Source: DATBGO01 sp963840095
GTDB lineage: Bacteria > Actinomycetota > Actinomycetes > Streptosporangiales > Streptosporangiaceae
Direction of reading: 5' to 3'
Length of the DNA: 64,000 nucleotides
Assembly: GCA_963840095.1 (NCBI GenBank)
Contig: CAWIXN010000007.1
Location: 101,948-165,947, forward strand
Both the position numbers and the translations under genes were made by a program. Positions 23,702 through 31,500 of the stretch are shown here, piece by piece (position 1 is the stretch's first letter; each line of letters opens with the position of its first letter). The notes beneath the pieces are model-generated. The model saw nothing but the letters and a program-made list of their open reading frames with translations. It ran no database searches and had not been told where the DNA came from.

Positions 23702-25369
23702 TCAGTGGCCCTGGTCGGCGTCCATGGCCAGCAATGCCACATACAAGGAGAGCATCGACTCCGGATCCGACAATGACACCCCGAGAATCTGCTCAATGCG
23801 GCCGAGCTGCTTATAAAACGCCGTCCGGGACCGGTGCGCGGCGGCCGCGGCGGCGGAGATGTTCCCGCCGTGGACGCAGAACTCCCTGAGCAGCTGCATG
23901 AGCCCGCCGCCCGAGCTGGCCTCGTGGGCCAGCAGCGGGCCCAGTTCCCGCTCGGCGAAGGCGGCCAGCCGGTCGTCATCCCGCAGCAGGTGCAGCAGCC
24001 CGCGCAGCCGGACATCGACCAGCCGGTAGCAGTTGCAGCCGGGACCGGACCGCGGGGCGGCCTGCGCGATGTGCGCCGCCTCGGACAGGGTCCGCCGGGC
24101 GGCGGGAATCGACTCGACCGTGCTGCCGGCCGCGACGATCACCGGCAGTCCGCGCTGGATAGCGTCGGCCCGCTGGTGGATTTCCCTGGCCAGCCGGCTG
24201 AGCAGCGGTTCCACCCGGTCCGGGCGCTCTAGCGAGAGCAGCGCCCGGACGCTGGTGTCGTCGACCACGCCCACCAGCGCGGGCACCTCGCAGGACCTGG
24301 CGGCATGGGCCGTCGCCTCGGCCAGGTTGCGCAGCAGTTCCTGGGCTGCCAGCGCCGGGGCCTGCTCGATGCCGGGATCGGCCGTGCACGGCCACACGGC
24401 CATGCCGAGCAGGGTGCGGTCAGCCAGTGGTACGCCGAGGGCCGCGGTCCTGGTGGCCAGGTCCGCTTCCGGCAGGCCGGCCCTCAGCAGCTCGGTCAGC
24501 AGGGTGCGGTGCGTCTGCTGTTCCAGCGTGTCCCGGTCCCGGGCCAGCAGCCGGTGCACGGCGAGTGCCGACGCGGCCCGCTCGGCGATCACCACGTGCT
24601 GGTGCTGCGGCGGCTCGGGACAGATCAGCACCAGCCGGGCCCAGTCATATCCGCGTGAGCCCACCACGGTGACCAGCCAGCCGCGGTCGGCATCGTAACC
24701 GGTCCGCTGCGCGGGAGCGACCCTCTCCGAGCGCTCCCGCCAGCCCGCCAGCAGCCTGGCCGGATCGCCGCCGGCCGCGTTATAGGCGAGCACGTCATGC
24801 GAGAGCGTCTCCAGCACCACGGGCAGCCCGGCGGCGTGCACGACCTCGCGCAGCACCTCGGTCGGGCCGGCGCCCGAGACCGTCAGCGCGGTGAACGTCT
24901 CGTGCACCTGCTCGGCCGCCCGGAGCTCCGCCAGCTGAGCGTCCCTGATCAGGGCGATGACCGCCTCGGTCACCTCGACGAAGCGGGTCTCCTGGGCCAG
25001 GGTCACCAGCGGCAGTTCACAGGCGTCGGCAGCGGCTCGCAGCGCGGCCGGCAGCGCGTGGTCCCACCGGCGGACCAGCTCCACCACCAGCCCGGCCGCG
25101 CCAGCCTCAGCTAGCTCACCGATGTAGCAGGCCAGCGCGGCAGGCTCATCGGGCAGCGCGATCCCCGTGGTCAGCACCAGCTCCCCGCCCCGCAGCAAGT
25201 GCGCGATATCCGCCACCTCGGCGATGTGCACCCAGCGGACCCGGCGTCCCGAGCCGACCAGCCCCGCGACCAGCCGGGGACGGCCCGCCCTGATGACCGG
25301 CAGGGTAAGCACTTCGGAAATCGTCGGATACATACCGCTTTGCCAATTTCGCTGGAGTTCGATGGTCAC
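23702..25369 (-). CDS. pucR: PucR-family transcriptional regulator
   Basis: A 555-residue regulator. The N-terminal PucR domain runs from MYPTISEVLTLPVIRAGRPRLVAG through HLLRGGELVLTTGIALP (residues 13-130). A middle GGDEF-like CdaR region follows, then a C-terminal helix-turn-helix of the HTH_30 type (LREFCVHGGNISAAAAAAHRSRTAFYKQLGRIEQILG). The family controls purine, pyrimidine and amino-acid catabolic genes. GTG at 25369 is chosen because GGAGGT lies six bases before it, rather than the ATG at 25333. It heads the leftward pyrimidine block and is divergent from the MetF-like gene. The palindrome at 25378 is a candidate autoregulatory site. Confidence 0.9.
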   Translation of the reverse strand: MTIELQRNWQSGMYPTISEVLTLPVIRAGRPRLVAGLVGSGRRVRWVHIAEVADIAHLLRGGELVLTTGIALPDEPAALACYIGELAEAGAAGLVVELVRRWDHALPAALRAAADACELPLVTLAQETRFVEVTEAVIALIRDAQLAELRAAEQVHETFTALTVSGAGPTEVLREVVHAAGLPVVLETLSHDVLAYNAAGGDPARLLAGWRERSERVAPAQRTGYDADRGWLVTVVGSRGYDWARLVLICPEPPQHQHVVIAERAASALAVHRLLARDRDTLEQQTHRTLLTELLRAGLPEADLATRTAALGVPLADRTLLGMAVWPCTADPGIEQAPALAAQELLRNLAEATAHAARSCEVPALVGVVDDTSVRALLSLERPDRVEPLLSRLAREIHQRADAIQRGLPVIVAAGSTVESIPAARRTLSEAAHIAQAAPRSGPGCNCYRLVDVRLRGLLHLLRDDDRLAAFAERELGPLLAHEASSGGGLMQLLREFCVHGGNISAAAAAAHRSRTAFYKQLGRIEQILGVSLSDPESMLSLYVALLAMDADQGH

Positions 25370-25377
25370 TATGTAAC

Positions 25378-25392
25378 CTCCAGCGCCTGGAG
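25378..25392. promoter_or_regulatory. palindrome in the pucR-metF divergent spacer
   Basis: CTCCAG-CGC-CTGGAG is a perfect inverted repeat overlapping the pucR ribosome-site region in an 81-bp divergent spacer. It is a candidate PucR site that could control both directions. Confidence 0.4.
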
Positions 25393-25450
25393 TACACATT
25401 CTGTCCACGCGCCGCCCGGCCGGGCCGCCGACCGCCGTAATGTTGCGGTC

Positions 25451-26233
25451 ATGAGCCGCCCGTTCCAGGTCATCTGCGAGATCGAGCCCCCGACCCGCCC
25501 GGATCTGCGTCACGTCCGCCATCAGATCGGCGTGCTCAGCCCGGTTGCCGACACTTTCCTGATCCCGGACAACCACCTGGGCCGGGCGACGGTGTCCAGC
25601 ATCGCCGTGGCACACGAGGTCGAGGCCATGGGCGGCCGCAGCATCGCCTGCATGAACTCCCGCGACCGGAACCTGCTCGGATTCCGCCGTGACCTGCTCA
25701 CGGCCGCCGCCTACGGGGTGGACCAGTTCCTGCTCGTCTACGGCGACAAGCCGAGTTCGGGCGGCCGGACCAGCGACCTGACCGTCCGGTCGATGATCGA
25801 GGAGATCCACAGCCGCGCCGAGAACCCGGCCTTCGCCGGCTTTCCCGGCTGGCGGGCGGGCGTGGCAGCGGCGCTGCGGCCGCTACCGCCGTGGAAACGA
25901 GCCGCCGACTTCGTCTTCCTGCAGGTGAGCTACTCGGTACCGGATCAGCTGCGGTGGCGGGAGGCCAACCAGCTCGACGTCCCGGTCTACGCCGGCGTCA
26001 TGGTGCTGGCCAGCCAGCAGATGGCCCGCCGCCTGGCGGCGGCCATCCCCGACATCGACATTCCGGGCTCCCTGGTCGAGCAGGTCGCGGCCGACCCGAT
26101 GGCTGGCGTGCACGCCGCCATTGAGCAGATATCGGCCCTGCGCGATAGCGGCGCGTTCGACGGCGTCCACCTGGTGCCGGTCCAGCGCTACCGCCAGGTC
26201 GCCGCGCTCCTCGAGACCCAGCTGCGGGCCTGA
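25451..26233 (+). CDS. methylenetetrahydrofolate reductase-family protein
   Basis: A 260-residue protein with the MetF barrel pattern: VICEIEPPTRPDLRHVRHQIG at the start, an Asp in LIPDNHLGRATVSSI, GGRSIACMNSRDRNLLGFRRDL, LVYGDKPSSGGR, a QVSYSVPDQLRWRE strand and VPVYAGVMVLASQQMARRLA. Typical MetF has TCEFFPP and LTGDxP where this has ICEIEPP and VYGDKP, so it is a divergent paralogue and probably not the methionine-pathway enzyme. It may act in one-carbon transfer linked to pyrimidine or thymine breakdown, judging from its place opposite pucR. The ATG at 25451 has a weak site. Confidence 0.75.
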   Translation: MSRPFQVICEIEPPTRPDLRHVRHQIGVLSPVADTFLIPDNHLGRATVSSIAVAHEVEAMGGRSIACMNSRDRNLLGFRRDLLTAAAYGVDQFLLVYGDKPSSGGRTSDLTVRSMIEEIHSRAENPAFAGFPGWRAGVAAALRPLPPWKRAADFVFLQVSYSVPDQLRWREANQLDVPVYAGVMVLASQQMARRLAAAIPDIDIPGSLVEQVAADPMAGVHAAIEQISALRDSGAFDGVHLVPVQRYRQVAALLETQLRA

Positions 26234-26251
26234 GCCTCGCGGCGGGGACGT

Positions 26252-27712
26252 TCAGCTGTCCAGGCTGCTCATGACGTGCTTGATCCGTGTGTAGTCGTCA
26301 AACCCGTAGCCGGACAGGTCCTTGCCGTAGCCCGATTTCTTGAAGCCGCCGTGCGGCATTTCCGAGACGAACGGGACGTGGGTGTTGATCCACACCACGC
26401 CGAAGTCCAGCCGCCGGGCCATCCGCATGGCCCGGCCGGCCTCAGTTGTCCAGACGCTGGCGGCGAGCCCGTAAGGGACACCGTTCGCCCAGCTCAGCGC
26501 CTCCTCCTCAGAGCTGAACCGCTGCACGGTGATGACCGGCCCGAAGATCTCGTTCTGGATCATCTCATCGTGCTGGGCCAGGCCGGCCACTACGGTCGGG
26601 GCGTAGCAGTAGCCGCGTTCTCCGACCCGGTGGCCACCGGTCAGGACCTCGGCGTGCTCGGGCGCCCGGCTCAGGAAACCCTCCACCCTGGCCAGCTGAC
26701 CCGGGTTGTTCAGCGGGCCGTAGTCGGCATCCGGCACCTGCAGCCCGCCGGTCTTCACGCCGCGGGCCCGCTCGACCAGCGCGTCGGTCAGGTCGGCGGC
26801 GATGCCCGGGCCGGCCAGCACCCGTGTCGCGGCGGTGCAGTCCTGCCCGGCGTTGTAGTAGCCGGCGTCGGCGACCTCGGCTGCGGTCCGCTGTACATCG
26901 GCATCGTCGAAAACGATGACCGGCGCCTTGCCGCCCAGCTCGAGGTGGACCCGCTTCAGGCCGGCCGCGGCGGCCAGCGCCACCTCGGTCCCGGCCCGGA
27001 TCGAGCCGGTGATCGACACCATCTGGGGTATCTCGTGCGCGACCAGCGCCCGGCCGGTGTCCCGGTCGCCGCAGATCACGTTCAGGACACCGGGCGGCAG
27101 GAACTCAGCGCCGATCTCGGCCAGCAGCAGCGTCGAGACCGGCGTGGTGTCCGAGGGCTTCAGGACCACGGTGTTGCCGGCCGCGATCGCCGGGGCGAAC
27201 TTCCATACGGCCATCATCATCGGGTAGTTCCAGGGAGTGACCTGCGCACATACCCCGACCGGCTCGCGCCGGATCATCGAGGTGTAGCCCCGCAGGTACT
27301 CCCCGGCCGCCTTGCCCCCGGCCAGCCGCGCCGCCCCGGCGAAGAACCTCAGCTCGTCGGCGAGTGGCGGGACCTCATCGGTCCTCGTCATCGCAACCGG
27401 CTTGCCGGTGTTGCGCGATTCGGCGGCGACCAGTTCCTCCGAGCGGGCCTCGATCGCGTCGGCGAACCTGAGCAGCGCCAGGCTCCGCTGCGCGGGCGTC
27501 GCGTCCCGCCAGCCCGGCCCGGCGGCGGCCGCGGCTCGCAGGGCGGCATCGACGTCGGCAGCGCCGGACACTGGCGCCTGCGCGTAGGCCTCGCCGGTGC
27601 ACGGATCGACCACGTCACCGGCCCGGCCGTCCAGAGCCGGCGTGTAGTCGCCGTTCACGAAGTTCTGCAGTAGCTCCCGCGGGCGGTCTGGGCCGGATTC
27701 GCGTGCTATCAA
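26252..27712 (-). CDS. gamma-aminobutyraldehyde dehydrogenase-like aldehyde dehydrogenase
   Basis: NAD-dependent aldehyde dehydrogenase of 486 residues: VTPWNYPMMMAVWKFAPAIAAGNTVVLKPSD, ITGSIRAGTEVA, the general-base Glu in LELGGKAPVIVFDDAD, the nucleophile Cys in YYNAGQDCTAATRV, and NEIFGPVITVQRF. NHPFVSEMPHGGFKKSGYGKD-like ending (VPFVSEMPHGGFKKSGYG) marks the betaine/aminobutyraldehyde group (YdcW/PatD). TTG at 27712 follows GGAGG by seven bases. It is divergent from lrp, whose second operon gene is a diamine-type transaminase, so the three probably oxidise putrescine through 4-aminobutanal to GABA. That pathway assignment is inferred. Confidence 0.87.
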   Translation of the reverse strand: MIARESGPDRPRELLQNFVNGDYTPALDGRAGDVVDPCTGEAYAQAPVSGAADVDAALRAAAAAGPGWRDATPAQRSLALLRFADAIEARSEELVAAESRNTGKPVAMTRTDEVPPLADELRFFAGAARLAGGKAAGEYLRGYTSMIRREPVGVCAQVTPWNYPMMMAVWKFAPAIAAGNTVVLKPSDTTPVSTLLLAEIGAEFLPPGVLNVICGDRDTGRALVAHEIPQMVSITGSIRAGTEVALAAAAGLKRVHLELGGKAPVIVFDDADVQRTAAEVADAGYYNAGQDCTAATRVLAGPGIAADLTDALVERARGVKTGGLQVPDADYGPLNNPGQLARVEGFLSRAPEHAEVLTGGHRVGERGYCYAPTVVAGLAQHDEMIQNEIFGPVITVQRFSSEEEALSWANGVPYGLAASVWTTEAGRAMRMARRLDFGVVWINTHVPFVSEMPHGGFKKSGYGKDLSGYGFDDYTRIKHVMSSLDS

Positions 27713-27907
27713 CGATGGCCTCCGGTGTTCGAATGTGCCAGCTTCAGCTGGCTGCGGCCGGTTTCGTCGCAGGTCGGCGTCCGGCCTTCGACCTTGGCAG
27801 ATAAACTGACCTGGTACAAGTGAATCAGTTGCGCAATCAGCCTGGATCGACGGAATCGGTTGACAGATGCCCCTTGCGTGGCACGATTTGCCTGGCGGAG
27901 GAGGCAG

Positions 27908-28435
27908 ATGGCGGACACGCCAAGACCGACAAGCGCCTCAGCCAGGCGATCGCGCCCGGGCGGAGACGGTGGCAAGCGCGAGGCCGACCGCATCGCCCTC
28001 GATGACCTCTCCAAGCAGATAGTCGAGCAGCTGCAGCAGGACGGCCGGCGGTCGTACGCGGCCATCGGGAAGGCGATCGGCCTGTCCGAGGCCGCGGTGC
28101 GACAGCGGGTGCAGCGACTGCTTGACTGCGGCGCGATGCAGATCGTCGCCGTGACCGACCCGATGACCGTCGGCTTCCGCAGGCAGACGATGATCGGTAT
28201 CAGGTGCGGCGACGACCTGGAGCGGGTGGCCGATCAGCTGGCGGACATGGATGAGATTGACTATGTAGTGATTACCGCCGGTTCGTTCGACCTGCTGATC
28301 GAGGTCGTCTGCGAGGACGATGACCACTTGCTTGAGATCCTGAGCCGGGTGCGCAGCATCCCGAGCGTGACCACGACGGAGACTTTCGTGTATCTGAAGC
28401 TTCGCAAGCAGACCTACAGCTGGGGGACGAGATGA
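27908..28435 (+). CDS. Lrp/AsnC-family transcriptional regulator
   Basis: A 175-residue regulator. After an Arg-rich start, the AsnC helix-turn-helix is IALDDLSKQIVEQLQQDGRRSYAAIGKAIGLSEAAVRQRVQRLLDCGAMQIV in outline (about 35-85), followed by the RAM/AsnC ligand domain with VADQLADMDEIDYVVITAGSFDLLIEVVCEDDDHLLEIL. The ATG at 27908 follows GGAGGAGGCAG. Its last 4 bp (ATGA) overlap the start of the transaminase gene, so the two are translationally coupled. It likely senses an amino acid or diamine and controls the operon and the divergent dehydrogenase. Confidence 0.9.
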   Translation: MADTPRPTSASARRSRPGGDGGKREADRIALDDLSKQIVEQLQQDGRRSYAAIGKAIGLSEAAVRQRVQRLLDCGAMQIVAVTDPMTVGFRRQTMIGIRCGDDLERVADQLADMDEIDYVVITAGSFDLLIEVVCEDDDHLLEILSRVRSIPSVTTTETFVYLKLRKQTYSWGTR

Positions 28436-29838
28436 CTGCCACACCGCAGGAGCCGACCGGGCGCGGGAAGATCGACACATCGGCGCTGCAGGCCGCGGCC
28501 AAGCGGAACCTGTGGCTGCACTTCACCCGCATGTCGTCGTACGCGGACGCCGACATACCGGTCATCGTGCGCGGCTCCGGGCAGTACGTGTACGACCAGC
28601 ACGGCAAGCGTTACCTGGACGGGCTGTCCGGGCTGTTCGTCAGCCAGATCGGCCATGGCCGCCAGGAAGTGGCCGAGGCGGCGGCCGCGCAGGGCAGCCA
28701 ACTGGCCTACTTTCCGCTCTGGTCCTATGCGAACCAGCGGGCCATCGAACTGGCCGAGCGGCTGGCCGGCCTGGCGCCCGGCGACCTGAACCGGGTGTTC
28801 TTCACCACCAGCGGCTCGGAGGCGGTGGAGGCGGCCTGGAAGCTGGCCAAGCAGTACTTCAAGGCGATCGGTGAGCCCGGCCGCTACAAGGTGATCAGCC
28901 GGGACATCGCCTATCACGGCACCTCGATGGGCGCGCTCGCGATCACCGGGCTGGCCGATATCAAAGCGCCGTTCGAGCCGCTCCCGCCGGGCGGGGTCCG
29001 GGTGCCGAACACCAACTTCTACCGGGCCCCCGAGTTCGTCGCCGATGACCTGGAGGCGTTCGGCCGCTGGGCGGCGGATGAGATCGAGCGGGCCATCCTG
29101 CGCGAGGGCCCGTCCTCGGTGGCAGCTGTCTTCCTCGAGCCGCTGCAGAACTCGGGCGGCTGCTTCCCGCCGCCGCCCGGCTATTTCCAGCGGGTCATGC
29201 AGATCTGCGACCGGTACGGCGTGCTGCTGGTCTCCGACGAGGTGATCTGCGCGTTCGGCAGGCTGGGCTATTACTTCGGTTCGGAGCGCTACGGGTATCA
29301 GCCGGACATCATCACCTTCGCCAAGGGCGTCACGTCCGGCTACTCGCCGCTCGGTGGCATGATCGTCGCCGACCATCTGATGGAACCGTTCTCCGCGGGA
29401 CACAACACGTTCCTGCACGGGGTCACCTTCGCCGGGCACCCGGTCTCCTGCGCGGTCGCACTGGCCAACCTGGACGTCTTCGAGAAGGAAGACCTGCTCG
29501 GCAACGTCCGGGCGAATGAGGCCGCGTTCCGGTCCACCCTGGAGAGGCTGCATGAGCTGCCGATCGTCGGCGATGTCCGCGGTGACGGCTACTTCTACGG
29601 GATCGAGATGGTCAAGGACAAGGCGACCAGGGAGACCTTCAACGATGAGGAGTCCGAGCGGCTGCTGCGCGGTTTTCTGTCCCAAGCGCTCTTCGACGCG
29701 GGACTGGTCTGCCGCGCCGACGACCGCGGCGATCCGGTGATCCAGCTCGCCCCGCCGCTCACCTGCACCCAGGAGCATTTCGACGAGATGGAGCAGATCC
29801 TGCGAAGCGTCCTCACGGAGGCCTGGTCCCGGCTCTGA
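28432..29838 (+). CDS. omega-amino acid/diamine:pyruvate aminotransferase (class III)
   Basis: A PLP enzyme of 468 residues: YLDGLSGLFVSQIGHG, FFTTSGSEAVEAAWKLAKQY, AYHGTSMGALAITG, EPLQNSGGCFPPPPGYF, the Asp in LLVSDEVICAFGRLGYYFG and the Schiff-base Lys in ITFAKGVTSGYSPLGGMI. FPLWSYANQRAIELAERLA fits the SpuC / beta-alanine-pyruvate transaminase branch. It would deaminate putrescine or a similar omega-amine using pyruvate. It overlaps the Lrp gene by 4 bp and faces away from the aminobutyraldehyde dehydrogenase gene, which would take its product. Confidence 0.9.
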   Translation: MTATPQEPTGRGKIDTSALQAAAKRNLWLHFTRMSSYADADIPVIVRGSGQYVYDQHGKRYLDGLSGLFVSQIGHGRQEVAEAAAAQGSQLAYFPLWSYANQRAIELAERLAGLAPGDLNRVFFTTSGSEAVEAAWKLAKQYFKAIGEPGRYKVISRDIAYHGTSMGALAITGLADIKAPFEPLPPGGVRVPNTNFYRAPEFVADDLEAFGRWAADEIERAILREGPSSVAAVFLEPLQNSGGCFPPPPGYFQRVMQICDRYGVLLVSDEVICAFGRLGYYFGSERYGYQPDIITFAKGVTSGYSPLGGMIVADHLMEPFSAGHNTFLHGVTFAGHPVSCAVALANLDVFEKEDLLGNVRANEAAFRSTLERLHELPIVGDVRGDGYFYGIEMVKDKATRETFNDEESERLLRGFLSQALFDAGLVCRADDRGDPVIQLAPPLTCTQEHFDEMEQILRSVLTEAWSRL

Positions 29839-29885
29839 CCCGGCTCTGACCCGGCTCGTCCCTGGTCCGCGCCGCCGAGATAGCC

Positions 29886-29902
29886 GTTATCAACTCGTTA
29901 CC
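29886..29902 (+). promoter_or_regulatory. direct-repeat box upstream of paralogue 1
   Basis: GTTATC and GTTACC lie 11 bp apart (start to start), about 107 bp before the gene. The same pair with the same spacing precedes the second paralogue at 31383-31399, and about 75 bp of surrounding sequence are conserved, including GGTCTTACAGGTG. An 11-bp-spaced direct repeat suits an OmpR-family response regulator. The regulator is not known. Confidence 0.5.
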
Positions 29903-30008
29903 TAATATCTGTTGTCCGGCCGGATACCCGCAGGTCTTACAGGTGAAGACGTCCGGGCGGCTCCGCAGGTACCCGGATGTGAGCAACTCATCTCATCCGG
30001 AGGACCTG

Positions 30009-31232
30009 ATGTCGAACAGCAGCGCGGATCGGACCGCGGCGGACTGGGCCAACTTGGACAGCGCGAACGAGAGGGTCACGGCCCCCGTCGATGTCCAGGC
30101 CGTCCTGGCGCACGTGCCTGCGAAGGCACCGATCCCGGCCACCGGCTCAGCCGCGGCCAAGCCCGCCGGACGCCATCGGCGCACCTCGAGGGCGGCCGCG
30201 GTGACGGCCGCCGCGGCCTGTGCGCTGGCTGTCTCTGCGAGTGCGTCGGCCGCGAGCCTGCACCCGGCCGCGACCGCCTCGTGGAAGATCGTGAAGACCG
30301 TCCCCGGCAGCAGCGTGAACTTCACCGCGGTCACTGCGACCAGCAAGTCCAACGCCTGGGCGTTCGAGTCCAGCTCCGGCGGGACGAGCGCCTGGCGGCT
30401 GGGGCCCTCAGGATGGACCCCGGCCGCATTCCCCGGCGGGCCGGTCGCGGCGGCCGGGGCGTCGTCGGCCAGCGACGTGTGGACCATCACCGCGGACGGT
30501 GCCAAATCCAAGGCCCTGCGCTGGAATGGCAGCGGCTGGGTGAGCGCTGGCACGATCCGCGCCGAGATCGCCGCGGTAACCGTGGTCAGCTCAAGCGATG
30601 TGTGGGCGTTCGCATTGCCGTTCTTCCCGAGCCGCGGGAGCGCCTGGCATTACAACGGGACCCGTTGGTCCCGCGTCGCGTCGGGTAACGGCCTTATCTC
30701 GGGAAGCGCGCTATCGCCGCGCAATGTGTGGGCCGTGGGCGGGGAGGCCGTGGCGCACTGGAACGGGCACACCTGGTCGCGGACCTCGGTGGCCGGCCTG
30801 CTGCCCGCCAACACCATGCTCAGCCACTCCGCCATGGTCGGCATCTACGCCGCCTCGTCGAGGAACGTCTGGGCGCTCGGCACCGGCGGCCGCGAGGACG
30901 AGGGCGGTCCCACGGTGCTCCTGCACTACAACGGGCACCACTGGAGTCGCGCGGCGATCAATCTCTCCGGCAATCCGTCGCAGCTTGTTCCCGACGGCAC
31001 CGGCGGCCTGTGGGTTCCGGTGCCCTCGCAGGACGGGGTGCCCTTCGAAATGCTCCGCTACTCGGGCGGCCACCTGCGGGCGGTCTCCATGCCGGTCAGC
31101 GGCGCCAGGCTCGACGTCCTGGCGGTGGCCGCTGTCCCGCATTCCGCCGAGACTCTTGGCGTCGGGTTCACCCACAAAAAGAACAATGCCGGCCTGGGCA
31201 TTGCCGGCGTCATCCTCTCCTACCAGCGCTGA
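30009..31232 (+). CDS. exported or anchored beta-propeller-like repeat protein, paralogue 1
   Basis: A 407-residue protein. Residues 1-60 are polar and begin SNSSADRTAADWANLDSANERV. A basic stretch and hydrophobic segment (about 64-82, ending ASASAAS) then suggest a signal anchor. The outer part holds repeats of the form S-x-x-x-V/A-W-A/T-F/I followed by W-x-x-N/S-G-x-x-W, as in NAWAFES, DVWTITA, DVWAFAL, NVWAVGG, NVWALGT, with HYNGTRW, HWNGHTW and HYNGHHW. This pattern suggests a beta-propeller. Function unknown. The ATG at 30009 follows GGAGGACCTG. It is tandem with a close paralogue at 31501, and the upstream region is duplicated too. Confidence 0.75.
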   Translation: MSNSSADRTAADWANLDSANERVTAPVDVQAVLAHVPAKAPIPATGSAAAKPAGRHRRTSRAAAVTAAAACALAVSASASAASLHPAATASWKIVKTVPGSSVNFTAVTATSKSNAWAFESSSGGTSAWRLGPSGWTPAAFPGGPVAAAGASSASDVWTITADGAKSKALRWNGSGWVSAGTIRAEIAAVTVVSSSDVWAFALPFFPSRGSAWHYNGTRWSRVASGNGLISGSALSPRNVWAVGGEAVAHWNGHTWSRTSVAGLLPANTMLSHSAMVGIYAASSRNVWALGTGGREDEGGPTVLLHYNGHHWSRAAINLSGNPSQLVPDGTGGLWVPVPSQDGVPFEMLRYSGGHLRAVSMPVSGARLDVLAVAAVPHSAETLGVGFTHKKNNAGLGIAGVILSYQR

Positions 31233-31382
31233 CACCGGAACGGCCTGAGCGTCAGGTTCGCTCCGAGCCGGCCCTGCGCTGCGGGATCACCCCTGCGCGC
31301 CGGGTCGGCTCGGTCGGCCCGTCCGCACCGAGGCCCGGCCCCGGCTCTGGCCCGGCCCCGGCTCTGCCCAGGCCACGCAGAA

Positions 31383-31399
31383 GTTATCCATTCGTTACC
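31383..31399 (+). promoter_or_regulatory. direct-repeat box upstream of paralogue 2
   Basis: GTTATC and GTTACC again lie 11 bp apart, followed by GGTCTTACAGGTG and CGTCCGGGCGGC as upstream of paralogue 1. The sequences between differ, so the conserved parts are probably under selection. Confidence 0.5.
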
Positions 31400-31500
31400 G
31401 CAAAAAAGATGTTCGGCGGACCCTACGCGGGTCTTACAGGTGTAGTCGTCCGGGCGGCGCAGCAGGCGCTCGCACCTGGCGTGCCTGACCGGGAGGACTG

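Noticed and set aside
22633..24015. A single 460-codon protein covering ureidopropionase plus upstream sequence
   Set aside because: The upstream part is a permease remnant and then antisense-frame pucR. The strong ribosome site before the GTG at 23475 marks the real start.
25199..25450. An N-terminal extension of the MetF-like protein starting inside pucR
   Set aside because: It would overlap the pucR coding start on the other strand, and the family start (VICEIEPP) begins right after the ATG at 25451.
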